Origin: CAHJWH01 sp965198905
Lineage (GTDB): Bacteria > Pseudomonadota > Alphaproteobacteria > Caulobacterales > Caulobacteraceae
Length of the DNA stretch: 64,000 nt
Assembly: GCA_965198905.1 (NCBI GenBank)
Contig: OZ240678.1
Coordinates: 1,612,001-1,676,000, forward strand
Direction of reading: 5' to 3'
Position 1 is the stretch's first letter, and every line of letters starts with the position of its first letter. The translations under genes were made by a program, and so were the position numbers. A model generated the notes under the pieces. The model had not been told where the DNA came from. It ran no database searches and worked only from the letters and a program-made list of their open reading frames with translations. This document shows, piece after piece, positions 1 to 7,942 of the stretch.

Positions 1-996
1 CTCCACGGGCGTATCGGGAAGAACGCCGTGGCCCAGATTGAAGATATAGGGACCCGCCCCCCACTGCTCCAGCAATTGATCCACGCGCAGGTCGAGTGCA
101 GGACCGCCCGCCCGCAGGAGCAAGGGATCCAGCGCGCCCTGGATGGTGCGTCCCGTAGCCTGGATGTCCCGGCCGAGCCCGGCGGACGCCTGGGTATCCA
201 ACGCCACGCCTTGCAGCTTCACCGCCTTGGCGTAATCGCTCACCAAAGACCCCGCGCCGCGCGGAAAGCCGATCACGGGCGCCGTGACGCCGGCCTCCCG
301 AAGTCTGGCGACGAGGCGGCTGTGCGGGCCTATCACCAGACGCTCGAACAGGTCCTGAGATAAACCTTCGGCCCAGGATTCGAACAGCACCAGCGCCTGC
401 GCTCCGGCCTTGGCCTGCATCGCCAGATAGCGCCAAGTGGCTTCGACCAGCACCTCCACCAAGGCGTCGATACGGTCCGGATCGCTATAGGCCATGGCCC
501 GCGCCCGGGTGCGATCACTGGAGCGGCCCTCGAGCATGTAGGTGAGCACCGTCCAGGGGGCGCCGGCGAACCCGATCAGGGCGCGATCCGGCTCAAGCGC
601 TTGGCGCACGGTGCCAAGGGTGCGCCCCACCGCCCCCAGCGCTTCGCCCACGCCCTCGATGTGCGCGTTCAGCACGTCCAGCGAAGGCAGCTCACCCAGC
701 CGCGGGCCTTCGCCCGTTTCGAACCAGACATGCTGTCCTAGCGCCTGGGGGATCAGCAGGATGTCGGCGAAGACGATGGCCGCATCCAAGGGGAAACGCC
801 GCATGGGTTGAAGGGTCGCTTCCGCAGCCTTTTCGGGATCGAGGCAGAAGCTGATGAAATCCGGGGTCGTGGCCCGTAGCGCCCGGTATTCCGGCAGGTA
901 GCGCCCGGCCTGACGCATCAGCCAGATCGGCGGACGCGGCATGACTTCCCCGCTCAAGGCTCTCAGAAGGCGGGAAGGCTCCAGGGTTTCGCTCAT
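1..996 (-). CDS. hemE: Uroporphyrinogen decarboxylase, 3' end beyond window
   Basis: HemE removes the four acetate carboxyls of uroporphyrinogen III to give coproporphyrinogen III in cytoplasmic haem synthesis. The reverse-strand reading from the ATG at 996 gives 332 codons with no stop before the window edge; the family is about 340 residues, so only the last few are missing. The N-terminus carries the substrate-binding WLMRQAGRYLPEYR segment, followed by FPLDAAIVFADIL with the catalytic Asp. The visible C-terminus carries the family motif YIFNLGHGVLPDTPVE. It is transcribed away from the origin interval, as hemE is at Caulobacter Cori, and its promoter lies inside that interval. Confidence 0.95.
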   Translation of the reverse strand, partial: MSETLEPSRLLRALSGEVMPRPPIWLMRQAGRYLPEYRALRATTPDFISFCLDPEKAAEATLQPMRRFPLDAAIVFADILLIPQALGQHVWFETGEGPRLGELPSLDVLNAHIEGVGEALGAVGRTLGTVRQALEPDRALIGFAGAPWTVLTYMLEGRSSDRTRARAMAYSDPDRIDALVEVLVEATWRYLAMQAKAGAQALVLFESWAEGLSQDLFERLVIGPHSRLVARLREAGVTAPVIGFPRGAGSLVSDYAKAVKLQGVALDTQASAGLGRDIQATGRTIQGALDPLLLRAGGPALDLRVDQLLEQWGAGPYIFNLGHGVLPDTPVE

Positions 997-1054
997 GCTC
1001 GGCTTAGAGCCTGTGCGCGCTCCAGGCTCAAGTCGGCTGACCCGCTCTTCAAAC

Positions 1055-1069
1055 TTAAAGATTCGTTAA
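1055..1069. promoter_or_regulatory. CtrA binding site (TTAA-N7-TTAA)
   Basis: The sequence TTAA-AGATTCG-TTAA is an exact match to the CtrA consensus, 59 bp upstream of the hemE start. In Caulobacter, CtrA sites in Cori overlap the hemE promoter and repress initiation in swarmer cells. A GATTC (GANTC) methylation site sits within the spacer. Confidence 0.8.
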
Positions 1070-1140
1070 GGAGACAGAGGAGGTTAGGAGGACGGTGGAA
1101 GATGGGGACAGTTAAGGCGGTTCTCCTGGGACGGGTCGAA

Positions 1141-1160
1141 TGATCCACGGCTGTGAATCG
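1141..1160. promoter_or_regulatory. Inverted pair of DnaA G-box-like sites
   Basis: TGATCCACG matches the Caulobacter DnaA G-box TGATCCACA at 8 of 9 positions. Two bases further on, the opposite strand reads CGATTCACA, a 7/9 match, so the two form an imperfect palindrome. The second half contains a GAATC (GANTC) site. DnaA binding is inferred. Confidence 0.5.
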
Positions 1161-1223
1161 CCTTGGTCCGCGACAAGCCGTCGCTTTTGTAAAGAGCGTG
1201 GAAAGAAGCGAATAAACTTCTAG

Positions 1224-1236
1224 AGTCAAACGGTTG
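1224..1236 (+). promoter_or_regulatory. IHF-like site in origin
   Basis: AGTCAA-ACGG-TTG matches the WATCAA-N4-TTR consensus at all but one position and overlaps a GAGTC methylation site. It lies beside the AT-richer patch of the interval. An IHF site is a known part of Caulobacter Cori. A single short motif is weak evidence by itself. Confidence 0.35.
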
Positions 1237-1509
1237 TTCCCTAGGCTGATTTCAGAAGACGGAGGACTTCAGCGGCTTCGTCGCCGGACTCCCCAGGCGG
1301 CTGTGGAGCGTCGGGAGCTGGTGACCGTTAACGATCCAGCAACGCTTTTGTCCAAAATGTGTCACAAGCCGGAACCCTGGGAGAGAGCGGCCGCCTTGCG
1401 AGGTGTTTCAATCCCCAGGCTGGCGGCGCAATATCCCCAAATCGGTCCCCAGCATTATGCTGCGACCGTCCGAAGCACCCCTGCAGGCAAGCGTCGTCTC
1501 AAGGTCTCC

Positions 1510-2367
1510 ATGAGTTCATCGCCGCAGCGGCTGGCCACCTATTTTCACGTCCACCTCCTCTCCGACTCCACCGGGGAGACGCTGAACGCCATCACCAAGG
1601 CGGTGTGCGCCCGCTTCGACAACGTGCTGCCGATCGAGCACATCTATCCGCTTGTGCGTTCGCCCCGTCAGTTGGAGCGTGTGCTGCGCGAGCTGGAGGC
1701 TGCGCCCGGCGTGGTGGTCCACACCATCGTGGATCGGGAGATGCGGGTGGCGTTGGAGGACGGTTGCCGCCGGGTTGAGTGTCCGTGCATGGCGGCGCTT
1801 GACCCCATGACCGCCGCCTTCGGGCGTTATCTGGGCGCCTCGCTCACCACCCGGGTCGGCGTCCAGCATGCGTTGGACAGCGACTACTTCAACCGGATCG
1901 AGGCGCTGAACTACGCCATCGGCCACGACGACGGGGCGGGCGGCCAGGATCTCAACTCTGCAGATGTGATCCTGGTCGGCGTCAGCCGCACCTCCAAGAC
2001 CCCGACCTCCATCTATCTGGCGCACCGGGGCGTGCGCGCGGCCAACGTGCCCCTGGTGCCCGGAGCGCCGTTGCCGGAGAAGCTGTTCAGCGTCAGCCGG
2101 GCGATGATCGTGGGCCTGCTGGTTTCGCCTGACCGGCTGATCCAGATCAGGCGCAACCGCCTGCTCTCGCTGAACGAGACGCGGGAGAGCACCTACATCG
2201 ACGTGGACGCCGTGCGCGAGGAGACCGTGCGCGCCCGCCGCCTGTTCGAAGCCCAGGGCTGGCCCGTGATCGACGTGACGCGACGTTCGGTGGAGGAGAC
2301 GGCGGCGGCGATCATCAACCTGCTTCACACGCGCAACGTGCCAGGACCAAGCGAGCCCCTGGCGTGA
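1510..2367 (+). CDS. ppsR: Pyruvate, phosphate dikinase regulatory protein (DUF299 kinase/phosphotransferase)
   Basis: This bifunctional enzyme phosphorylates a threonine of pyruvate phosphate dikinase (or PEP synthase) with ADP and removes it with phosphate, thereby controlling PEP formation. The protein begins MSSSPQRLATYFHVHLLSD and is 285 aa, the family's usual size; the open frame extends upstream to 1234 but that part has no family similarity and lies in the origin. The family nucleotide-binding segment GVSRTSKTPTSIYL is near residues 157-170. It is the first gene to the right of the origin and overlaps maf by 4 bp (GTGA), so the two are probably translationally coupled. Confidence 0.93.
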   Translation: MSSSPQRLATYFHVHLLSDSTGETLNAITKAVCARFDNVLPIEHIYPLVRSPRQLERVLRELEAAPGVVVHTIVDREMRVALEDGCRRVECPCMAALDPMTAAFGRYLGASLTTRVGVQHALDSDYFNRIEALNYAIGHDDGAGGQDLNSADVILVGVSRTSKTPTSIYLAHRGVRAANVPLVPGAPLPEKLFSVSRAMIVGLLVSPDRLIQIRRNRLLSLNETRESTYIDVDAVREETVRARRLFEAQGWPVIDVTRRSVEETAAAIINLLHTRNVPGPSEPLA

Positions 2368-2957
2368 ACCGGCTGATCCTGGCGTCGCGCAGTCCGGCGC
2401 GCGCGCGGCTGCTGGCCGAGGCGGGGCTGGATTTCGAGATCAAGGCGTCGAGGGTGGATGAGCAAGCGCTGAAGACCTCGGCGCTCCAGGACGGCCTGAC
2501 CCCGCGCGAGATCGCTGTGCGCCTCGCGGAGGCCAAGGCGCGCGATGTCGCCCAGCTCACCGAAGGCTTGGCGATCGGCGCCGACCAGACGCTCGATCTC
2601 GACGGGCGTCTGTTCGACAAGCCGGTCACACTCGATGCCGCCCGCGCCCAGTTGATGGCCCTGCGTGGCCGCACCCACCAGCTTCACGCCGCCATCGCCC
2701 TGGTCGACGGCCACCGGGTGGTCTGGCGCACAGTGCAAAGCGTCAGCCTGCAGGTCCGCGGATTCAGCGACGCGTTTCTCGACGCCTATCTGGCGAGAGA
2801 AGGCGAGGCGTTGCTGGGTTGTGTCGGGGCCTATCGGCTGGAGGGGCTGGGTGTGCAGCTCTTCGAGCAGATCGACGGCGACTATTTCACCGTGCTGGGC
2901 TTGCCGTTGCTGCCTCTGCTCGCGGCTTTGCGCACCTTGGGGCATCTGGCTCCGTGA
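2364..2957 (+). CDS. maf: Maf-like nucleoside triphosphate pyrophosphatase
   Basis: Maf proteins hydrolyse non-canonical or modified nucleoside triphosphates to monophosphates and act as house-cleaning enzymes linked to septum control. The 197-aa product opens with the signature ILASRSPARARLLAEAG and continues with AEAKARDVA and IGADQTLDLDG, which hold the catalytic acidic residues. The GTG start at 2364 overlaps the ppsR stop, and the stop overlaps the aroE GTG. The C-terminal GVGAYRLEGLG-type segment is also typical. Whether it prefers dTTP/UTP or m7GTP cannot be read safely. Confidence 0.92.
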   Translation: MNRLILASRSPARARLLAEAGLDFEIKASRVDEQALKTSALQDGLTPREIAVRLAEAKARDVAQLTEGLAIGADQTLDLDGRLFDKPVTLDAARAQLMALRGRTHQLHAAIALVDGHRVVWRTVQSVSLQVRGFSDAFLDAYLAREGEALLGCVGAYRLEGLGVQLFEQIDGDYFTVLGLPLLPLLAALRTLGHLAP

Positions 2958-3841
2958 GGGAGCACTCCTCTATCGCACCTGAAAGTTGGACGGGCGCGGC
3001 TCCGACAGGCGCCGCACGCGTCGCGGCGGTGGTCGGCGCACCGGTGCGCCATTCCCTTAGCCCGCTGATCCACAACGCATGGATCGCGGCGGCGGGTCTG
3101 GACGCCGCCTACATACCCATGGCTCCCGCCCGCAATGGCCTCAAGGCGCTGGTGGACGGTCTGCGGGGCGGCGTTCTGGTCGGCTTGAACGTCACGCTCC
3201 CCTTCAAGGAGGAGGCCCTGAAACTGGCCGACCGGGCCGAGCCCGCCGCCCGCGCCGCCGGAGCGGCCAACCTGCTGCTGTTCCATCCCGACGGCGAGGT
3301 GGAGGCGCGCAACACCGACGGGATCGGCCTGCTGCGCGCCTTCGCCGAGCAGGCGCCGGACTGGGGGCCGCACGCCGGCCCGGTGCTGGTGCTGGGGGCG
3401 GGCGGCGCGGCGAGGGGGGCTGTGGCGGCCTTGTACGCCGCAGGTGCGCAGGTGCGGGTCGCCAACCGCACGGCGATCCGCGCCCACGCCCTTGCGGACG
3501 ACTTCCCGGGGGTGCGCGCCTGGGGTCTGGAAGACATTGCAGAGGCGGCGATCGATCTCTCAGCCATCGTCAACGCCACGTCCGCCGGGCTTGAGGACGC
3601 GGGCGGGCTTGAATTGCCCTGGGCCAAGGCGCCTTCGACCGCCGTGGTCATGGACATGGTCTATCGGCCGCTGCAGACGCGGCTGCTTCGCCAGGCCCGG
3701 GCGAGCGGGCGGCCGACGGTGGATGGTCTGGCCATGCTGATCTGCCAGGCGGCCCCATCGTTCGAAGCCTTCTTCGGCCAATCGCCGCCGTCGATAGACG
3801 TGCGCGGCTTGGCGCTGACGGCGCTGGGGGAGGCCGCGTGA
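2954..3841 (+). CDS. aroE: Shikimate dehydrogenase (NADP+)
   Basis: AroE reduces 3-dehydroshikimate to shikimate in aromatic amino-acid synthesis. The start is taken as GTG 2954, which overlaps the maf stop by 4 bp and gives 295 aa. Longer upstream readings would run far into maf. The substrate domain shows PVRHSLSPLIHNAWI near residues 29-43 and the conserved NVTLPFKE lysine motif. The Rossmann dinucleotide site is VLGAGGAARGAV. Its stop overlaps the coaE GTG, so ppsR-maf-aroE-coaE form one tightly coupled unit. This order is conserved beside Caulobacter Cori. Confidence 0.94.
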   Translation: MREHSSIAPESWTGAAPTGAARVAAVVGAPVRHSLSPLIHNAWIAAAGLDAAYIPMAPARNGLKALVDGLRGGVLVGLNVTLPFKEEALKLADRAEPAARAAGAANLLLFHPDGEVEARNTDGIGLLRAFAEQAPDWGPHAGPVLVLGAGGAARGAVAALYAAGAQVRVANRTAIRAHALADDFPGVRAWGLEDIAEAAIDLSAIVNATSAGLEDAGGLELPWAKAPSTAVVMDMVYRPLQTRLLRQARASGRPTVDGLAMLICQAAPSFEAFFGQSPPSIDVRGLALTALGEAA

Positions 3842-4446
3842 TCCTGCTTGGCCTGACCGGCTCGATCGGCATGGGCAAGACCACCACGACCGCCATGTTC
3901 GCCGAGGCGGGAGCGGCGGTCTATGATGCGGACGCCGCAGTCCACGCGCTCTACGCCGCCGGCGGCGAGGCCGGGCCCCGGATCGCCCTCCTGTTCCCCG
4001 AGGCGGTCGGCGCTGACGGCGCTGTCGCCAGGGGACTGCTCAGCGCGCGCATCAAGGCCGATCCCGATGTCTTGACCAAGCTCGAGACGATCGTGCATCC
4101 GCTGGTCGGCGCCAATCGCATAAGGTTTCTTGATAAAGCCCGGAACGACGGCGCGGCGGTGGCCGTGCTGGACATCCCTCTGCTGTTCGAAAACGATGGC
4201 CAGGGTGCGGTGGACGCCGTGGTGGTCGTCACCGCCAGGCCCGAGGTGCAGAGCGCACGCGTGCTCGGCCGACCTGGCATGGACCCCGAAAAGTTCGCCC
4301 TGCTGTTGTCTCGCCAGACCCCGGATGTGGAGAAACGCGCAAGGGCGGACTTTCTGGTGGAGACCGATTGCGGCCCGGAGTCGGCGCGGGCTCAGGTGGG
4401 AGCCATTATGGCTGCGGTCTTGCGCCCAGGATGGAAGCCGACGTAA
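3838..4446 (+). CDS. coaE: Dephospho-CoA kinase
   Basis: CoaE phosphorylates the ribose 3'-OH of dephospho-CoA, the last step of coenzyme A synthesis. The 202-aa product has the P-loop GSIGMGKTTT at residues 7-16, the substrate segment YDADAAVHALY, and the lid region (RQTPDVEKRARADFLVET) typical of the family. It starts at a GTG overlapping the aroE stop. The length is normal. Confidence 0.95.
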   Translation: MILLGLTGSIGMGKTTTTAMFAEAGAAVYDADAAVHALYAAGGEAGPRIALLFPEAVGADGAVARGLLSARIKADPDVLTKLETIVHPLVGANRIRFLDKARNDGAAVAVLDIPLLFENDGQGAVDAVVVVTARPEVQSARVLGRPGMDPEKFALLLSRQTPDVEKRARADFLVETDCGPESARAQVGAIMAAVLRPGWKPT

Positions 4447-4520
4447 GCCGCGCCTTGCCTGCAGGCTCGGCCCTTCTTCCCGGCGCGTCCATTGGCCGCC
4501 ACATACGATCGGACCCAGAC

Positions 4521-5315
4521 GTGACCACGCCCACAGCCCTTTTGAAGGTGATGATCGACGCCGCGCGCAAGGCGGGTCGAAAGCTCGCCCGCGACTTCGG
4601 CGAGGTCGAGGAGCTGCAGGTCTCCCGCAAGGGGCCCGCCGACTTCGTCTCCGCCGCCGACCTCGCCGCCGAGCAGACCCTGCTGGAGGAGCTGAACAAG
4701 GCCCGGCCCGGCTACAGCTTCCTCGGGGAGGAGCGGGGCTTGGTGGAGGGCACCGACAAGACCCACACGTGGATCGTTGATCCGTTGGACGGCACAACCA
4801 ACTTCCTGCACGCCATCCCCCATTTCGCCGTGAACGTCGCGCTGGAGCGCGACGGCCAGGTGGTGGCGGCGGTGACGCACAACCCGGTGACCAACGACAC
4901 CTATTGGGCCGAGCGGGGCAAGGGCGCCTACAACAACGACAAGCGGCTACGCGTGGCGGCCCGTCGCCGGCTGGAGGACTGCGTGTTTTCCACCGGCATT
5001 CCGTTCATGGGCAAGCCGGGCCACGGCCAGTTCCTCAAGGAACTGCACCAAGTCTCAGGCCGGGTGGCGGGTGTGCGCCGGTTCGGGTCTGCGGCGCTCG
5101 ATCTCGCCTGGGTGGCCTCTGGTCGCTTCGACGGCTATTGGGAGCGCGATCTCAAGCCCTGGGATGTCGCGGCGGGGGTGCTTCTGGTGACCGAAGCCGG
5201 GGGCAAGGTCAGCGCTGTGGACGGCGAACTGCTGGATTTGCACCACCCGACGATCTGCGCCGCCAACCTGGAGCTGCATCCGCTCCTGGTCGAGCGGATC
5301 ATGGCGGCGGCCTAG
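4521..5315 (+). CDS. Inositol monophosphatase family protein (SuhB-like)
   Basis: This is a Mg2+-dependent phosphomonoesterase of the inositol monophosphatase superfamily; SuhB members also bind RNA polymerase in rRNA antitermination. The 264-aa protein from GTG 4521 shows all three metal-site motifs: GEERG with its Glu, DPLDGTTNF, and the C-terminal KPWDVAAGVLL. An upstream in-frame ATG at 4368 would overlap coaE and add residues without family similarity, so it was not used. Substrate is not determined by the sequence. Confidence 0.9.
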   Translation: MTTPTALLKVMIDAARKAGRKLARDFGEVEELQVSRKGPADFVSAADLAAEQTLLEELNKARPGYSFLGEERGLVEGTDKTHTWIVDPLDGTTNFLHAIPHFAVNVALERDGQVVAAVTHNPVTNDTYWAERGKGAYNNDKRLRVAARRRLEDCVFSTGIPFMGKPGHGQFLKELHQVSGRVAGVRRFGSAALDLAWVASGRFDGYWERDLKPWDVAAGVLLVTEAGGKVSAVDGELLDLHHPTICAANLELHPLLVERIMAAA

Positions 5316-5368
5316 CCGAGCGGCGTCGCGTCGCTGGACCTCTCCGCCAAAGCGCCTCATCTAGGGGT

Positions 5369-6085
5369 ATGGCCCGCGAGATCGTCCTGGATACCGAGAC
5401 CACCGGCATCGACCCGAAGTCGGGTCATCGGGTGATCGAGATCGCCTGCATCGAGATCGAGGACCTGCTGCCCACCGGCGCCTACTTTCACCGCTTCATC
5501 GACCCGGAGCGCGACATCGATCCGGACGCGGAGAAGGTGCACGGCATCTCCCGCGCCTCCTTGCTCGGCAAGCCCAGGTTTCATGAACGGGAGATCTGCG
5601 AAGAGTTCCTGGACTTCGTGGCTGACGCGCCGCTGATCGCCCATAACGCGGCCTTCGACCGGGGCTTTATGAACCACGAGCTGGAGCGCTGCGGGCGCAT
5701 CACGCTTCCGGAGGCGCGCTGGCGCTGCACCTACGAGCTGGCCAAGCGCCGGTTTCCCGGCATGTACAACTCGCTCGACGCCCTCTGTAAGCGTTTCAAG
5801 ATTTCCTTGGCGGAGCGGGACAAGCATGGGGCCCTCATCGACACGCGCTTGCTGGCCATGGTCTATCTGGAGCTTCAGGGCGGCAAGGAGCGCGGCCTCG
5901 ACCTCGGACCACAGACGGAAACCGCCACTCGCCACGCGGCTCACGTCAAGGCCGGAGCCTATCCTCCCCGCCCGCGCCCGTTGGCGGCTCGCTCGACCGC
6001 GGAGGAACGCGCGACCCATGCGACGTTCATCGACAAGGTGCTGAAGGACAAGGCGCTTTGGCGGACGCTGGGGCTTAACAGCTGA
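5369..6085 (+). CDS. dnaQ: DNA polymerase III epsilon subunit (3'-5' proofreading exonuclease)
   Basis: DnaQ is the editing exonuclease of the replicative polymerase core. The start at ATG 5369 gives 238 aa, the family's size, beginning MAREIVLDTETTG. ExoI DTETTG carries D8 and E10, ExoII is HNAAFDRGFMN, and ExoIII is HGALIDTRLLAMVY. The basic C-terminal tail normally contacts the alpha subunit. The gene is convergent with hisE, only 22 bp away. Its location next to the origin matches Caulobacter. Confidence 0.95.
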   Translation: MAREIVLDTETTGIDPKSGHRVIEIACIEIEDLLPTGAYFHRFIDPERDIDPDAEKVHGISRASLLGKPRFHEREICEEFLDFVADAPLIAHNAAFDRGFMNHELERCGRITLPEARWRCTYELAKRRFPGMYNSLDALCKRFKISLAERDKHGALIDTRLLAMVYLELQGGKERGLDLGPQTETATRHAAHVKAGAYPPRPRPLAARSTAEERATHATFIDKVLKDKALWRTLGLNS

Positions 6086-6107
6086 GAACCTGGCGGCGCG
6101 GCGCGGA

Positions 6108-6440
6108 TCAACGGGGCCTGGCGGCCTTCTCCTCGACCCCGGAGCGGCCTTCCCGCTGTTCCAGCTTGGCGGCGACCGCGTCCAGCGACACCCCGGCGGC
6201 GGTCATCAGCACGAGCCAGTGGTAGAGCAGGTCCGCGCTCTCTGCGGCCAGGGCGTCCGCATCGCCGCCGACCGCGGCGATCACCGTCTCGACCGCTTCC
6301 TCCCCGAACTTCTTGGCGACGCGCTCCAGGCCCGAAGCCAGCAGGCTAGCCGTCCAAGAGCTTTCTGGGTCGGCGGTCTTACGGTTTTCAATGGTGTCAG
6401 CCAAGCGCTGGAGCGCCCGGCCGAGCCGCTCCGCACTCAT
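6108..6440 (-). CDS. hisE: Phosphoribosyl-ATP pyrophosphatase
   Basis: HisE hydrolyses phosphoribosyl-ATP to phosphoribosyl-AMP, the second step of histidine synthesis. The 110-aa all-helical MazG-like protein shows VAKKFGEEAVETVIAA and ESADLLYHWLVLM, the two acidic helices that bind Mg2+. Its start overlaps the hisF stop by 4 bp. It is the last gene of the leftward his run. HisI, its usual partner, is not in the window. Confidence 0.93.
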   Translation of the reverse strand: MSAERLGRALQRLADTIENRKTADPESSWTASLLASGLERVAKKFGEEAVETVIAAVGGDADALAAESADLLYHWLVLMTAAGVSLDAVAAKLEQREGRSGVEEKAARPR

Positions 6441-7204
6441 GCCCAGACCTCGCGGACCGGTAAGCCGGCCTTGGCCATGGCCGCCTTGGCCTCTGCAATG
6501 CTGACCTCGCCGAAGTGGAATATGGAGGCGGCCAGCACCGCCGAGGCGCCGCCGTCCCGCACCGCCTGCACGAGATGGTCGGCGCAGCCCGCCCCGCCCG
6601 ATGCGATAACCGGGATAGGGACAGCCACGCTGAAGCCTTTAAGCAGGTCGATGTCGTAGCCGCCCTTCACGCCGTCGCGGTCCATGGAGGTGAGCAGGAT
6701 CTCGCCCGCGCCGTTGTCCACCACGGTCGCAGCGTAATCCAGCGCGTCCAGGCCTGTGGCGCGGCGGCCGCCGTGGGTGAAGACCTCCCAGCGGCCGGCG
6801 TCGACCTGTTTCACATCGATGGCCGCCACCACGCATTGCACGCCGAAGGCGTCGGCGCAGGCGGCGATCAGCGCCGGGTTCTCCACCGCGGCGGTGTTCA
6901 CCGAGATTTTGTCGGCGCCGGAGCGCAGCAGGCGCCTTGCGTCTTCCACCGTCCGCACGCCGCCACCCACCGAGAGCGGCATGAAGCAGACCTCTGCGGT
7001 GCGCGCGATCACCTCGTACATGGCGGCGCGGCCGTCGGAGGAGGCGGTGATGTCCAGGAACATCAGTTCGTCGGCCCCGGCCTCGTCATAGGCGCGGGCC
7101 TGCTCGACGGGATCGCCGGCGTCGCGCAGGGAGGTGAAGTTGACGCCCTTCACCACGCGCCCGTCCTTTACATCCAGACACGGGATGACGCGGACCCTGA
7201 GCAC
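6437..7204 (-). CDS. hisF: Imidazole glycerol phosphate synthase, cyclase subunit
   Basis: HisF receives ammonia from HisH and converts PRFAR to imidazole glycerol phosphate and AICAR. The 255-aa (beta/alpha)8 barrel begins with VIPCLDVKDGRVVKG, holding catalytic D11. The second catalytic Asp lies in LLTSMDRDGVKGGYD. The phosphate-binding loop VIASGGAG is present. It follows hisA with a 3-bp gap. Confidence 0.96.
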   Translation of the reverse strand: MLRVRVIPCLDVKDGRVVKGVNFTSLRDAGDPVEQARAYDEAGADELMFLDITASSDGRAAMYEVIARTAEVCFMPLSVGGGVRTVEDARRLLRSGADKISVNTAAVENPALIAACADAFGVQCVVAAIDVKQVDAGRWEVFTHGGRRATGLDALDYAATVVDNGAGEILLTSMDRDGVKGGYDIDLLKGFSVAVPIPVIASGGAGCADHLVQAVRDGGASAVLAASIFHFGEVSIAEAKAAMAKAGLPVREVWA

Positions 7205-7207
7205 CGG

Positions 7208-7942
7208 CTAAAGCCGGGCGGCGGTCAGCGCCTGGCGTGCTTCCAGCGCGCCGGTATAGAGCGCCTTGCCCAGCACGGCGCCGGCGATGGGCGTGCCGCG
7301 TCTGCCCTTCAGCCGCGCGATGTCATCCAAGCCCGCGACACCGCCCGACGCGATCACCGGGATGGTCACCGCATCTGCGATCGCGCCGATGTCGTCCACA
7401 TTGACCCCGCTGAGGGTGCCGTCCCGCCCGATGTCGGTGACGATCAGCGCGGCCACGCCCGCATCCTCGAATCTCCGGGCGAGGGCCGTAGGATCGAGTT
7501 CGGAGGTCTCCACCCATCCGCCGACGGCCACCCTGCCGTCGCGCACGTCGATGGCGACGGCCACCTGCTCGGGGTGTTCAGCGGCGGCTTCCCGCACCAG
7601 GGCGGGGTCGCGCACGGCCGCGGTGCCCAGGATCACCCGGCTGACGCCCGCCTCCAGCCAGACTGCGATATCGCGCAGGCTTCGCACGCCGCCTCCTACC
7701 TGCACCGGGATGGCGGCGGTCTGCAGGATGGCGTGGACGGCGGCCTTGTTCACCGAGCGGCCTTCGATGGCGCCGTCCAGGTCGACCACGTGCAGCCAGG
7801 AGAAGCCCTCCGCAACAAAGCGGCGGGCCTGGTCGGCGGGATCGTCGTTGAAGACGGTCGCCTGGTCCATGTCGCCCTTGAGCAGGCGCACGCACTGGCC
7901 GCCCTTCAGGTCGATGGCGGGATACAGGATCAAGGCCGCCAC
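7208..7942 (-). CDS. hisA: ProFAR isomerase (HisA)
   Basis: HisA isomerises the aminoaldose ProFAR to PRFAR. The 244-aa barrel begins LILYPAIDLKGGQCVRL with the catalytic Asp near residue 11. The second Asp is in VTDIGRDGTLSG, and the phosphate loop VIASGGVAG is seen. It overlaps hisH by 13 bp and is followed by hisF, the usual order. Confidence 0.96.
   Translation of the reverse strand: MAALILYPAIDLKGGQCVRLLKGDMDQATVFNDDPADQARRFVAEGFSWLHVVDLDGAIEGRSVNKAAVHAILQTAAIPVQVGGGVRSLRDIAVWLEAGVSRVILGTAAVRDPALVREAAAEHPEQVAVAIDVRDGRVAVGGWVETSELDPTALARRFEDAGVAALIVTDIGRDGTLSGVNVDDIGAIADAVTIPVIASGGVAGLDDIARLKGRRGTPIAGAVLGKALYTGALEARQALTAARL

Larger units (their letters stand above)
997..1509. other. Probable chromosomal replication origin (Cori-like)
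   Basis: This 513-bp interval between divergent hemE and ppsR has no convincing gene. In Caulobacter crescentus the origin lies between the same two genes. Visible here are a perfect CtrA box (1055-1069), an inverted pair resembling DnaA G-boxes (1141-1160), a 12/13 match to the IHF consensus (1224-1236), and GANTC sites at 1060, 1155, 1223 and 1287. A locally AT-richer patch covers about 1190-1235, and weaker 7/9 DnaA-like matches lie near 1300 and 1430. No perfect TTATCCACA box was found. Assignment as the origin is inference from synteny plus motifs. Confidence 0.82.

Noticed and set aside
993..1229. A 78-codon leftward open frame across the origin interval
   Set aside because: It has no family similarity, covers the CtrA and DnaA-like motifs, and C. 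crescentus has no gene there.
1234..1509. N-terminal extension of ppsR
   Set aside because: The frame is open upstream, but family similarity starts at the ATG at 1510 and the extension would make the protein about 90 residues too long.
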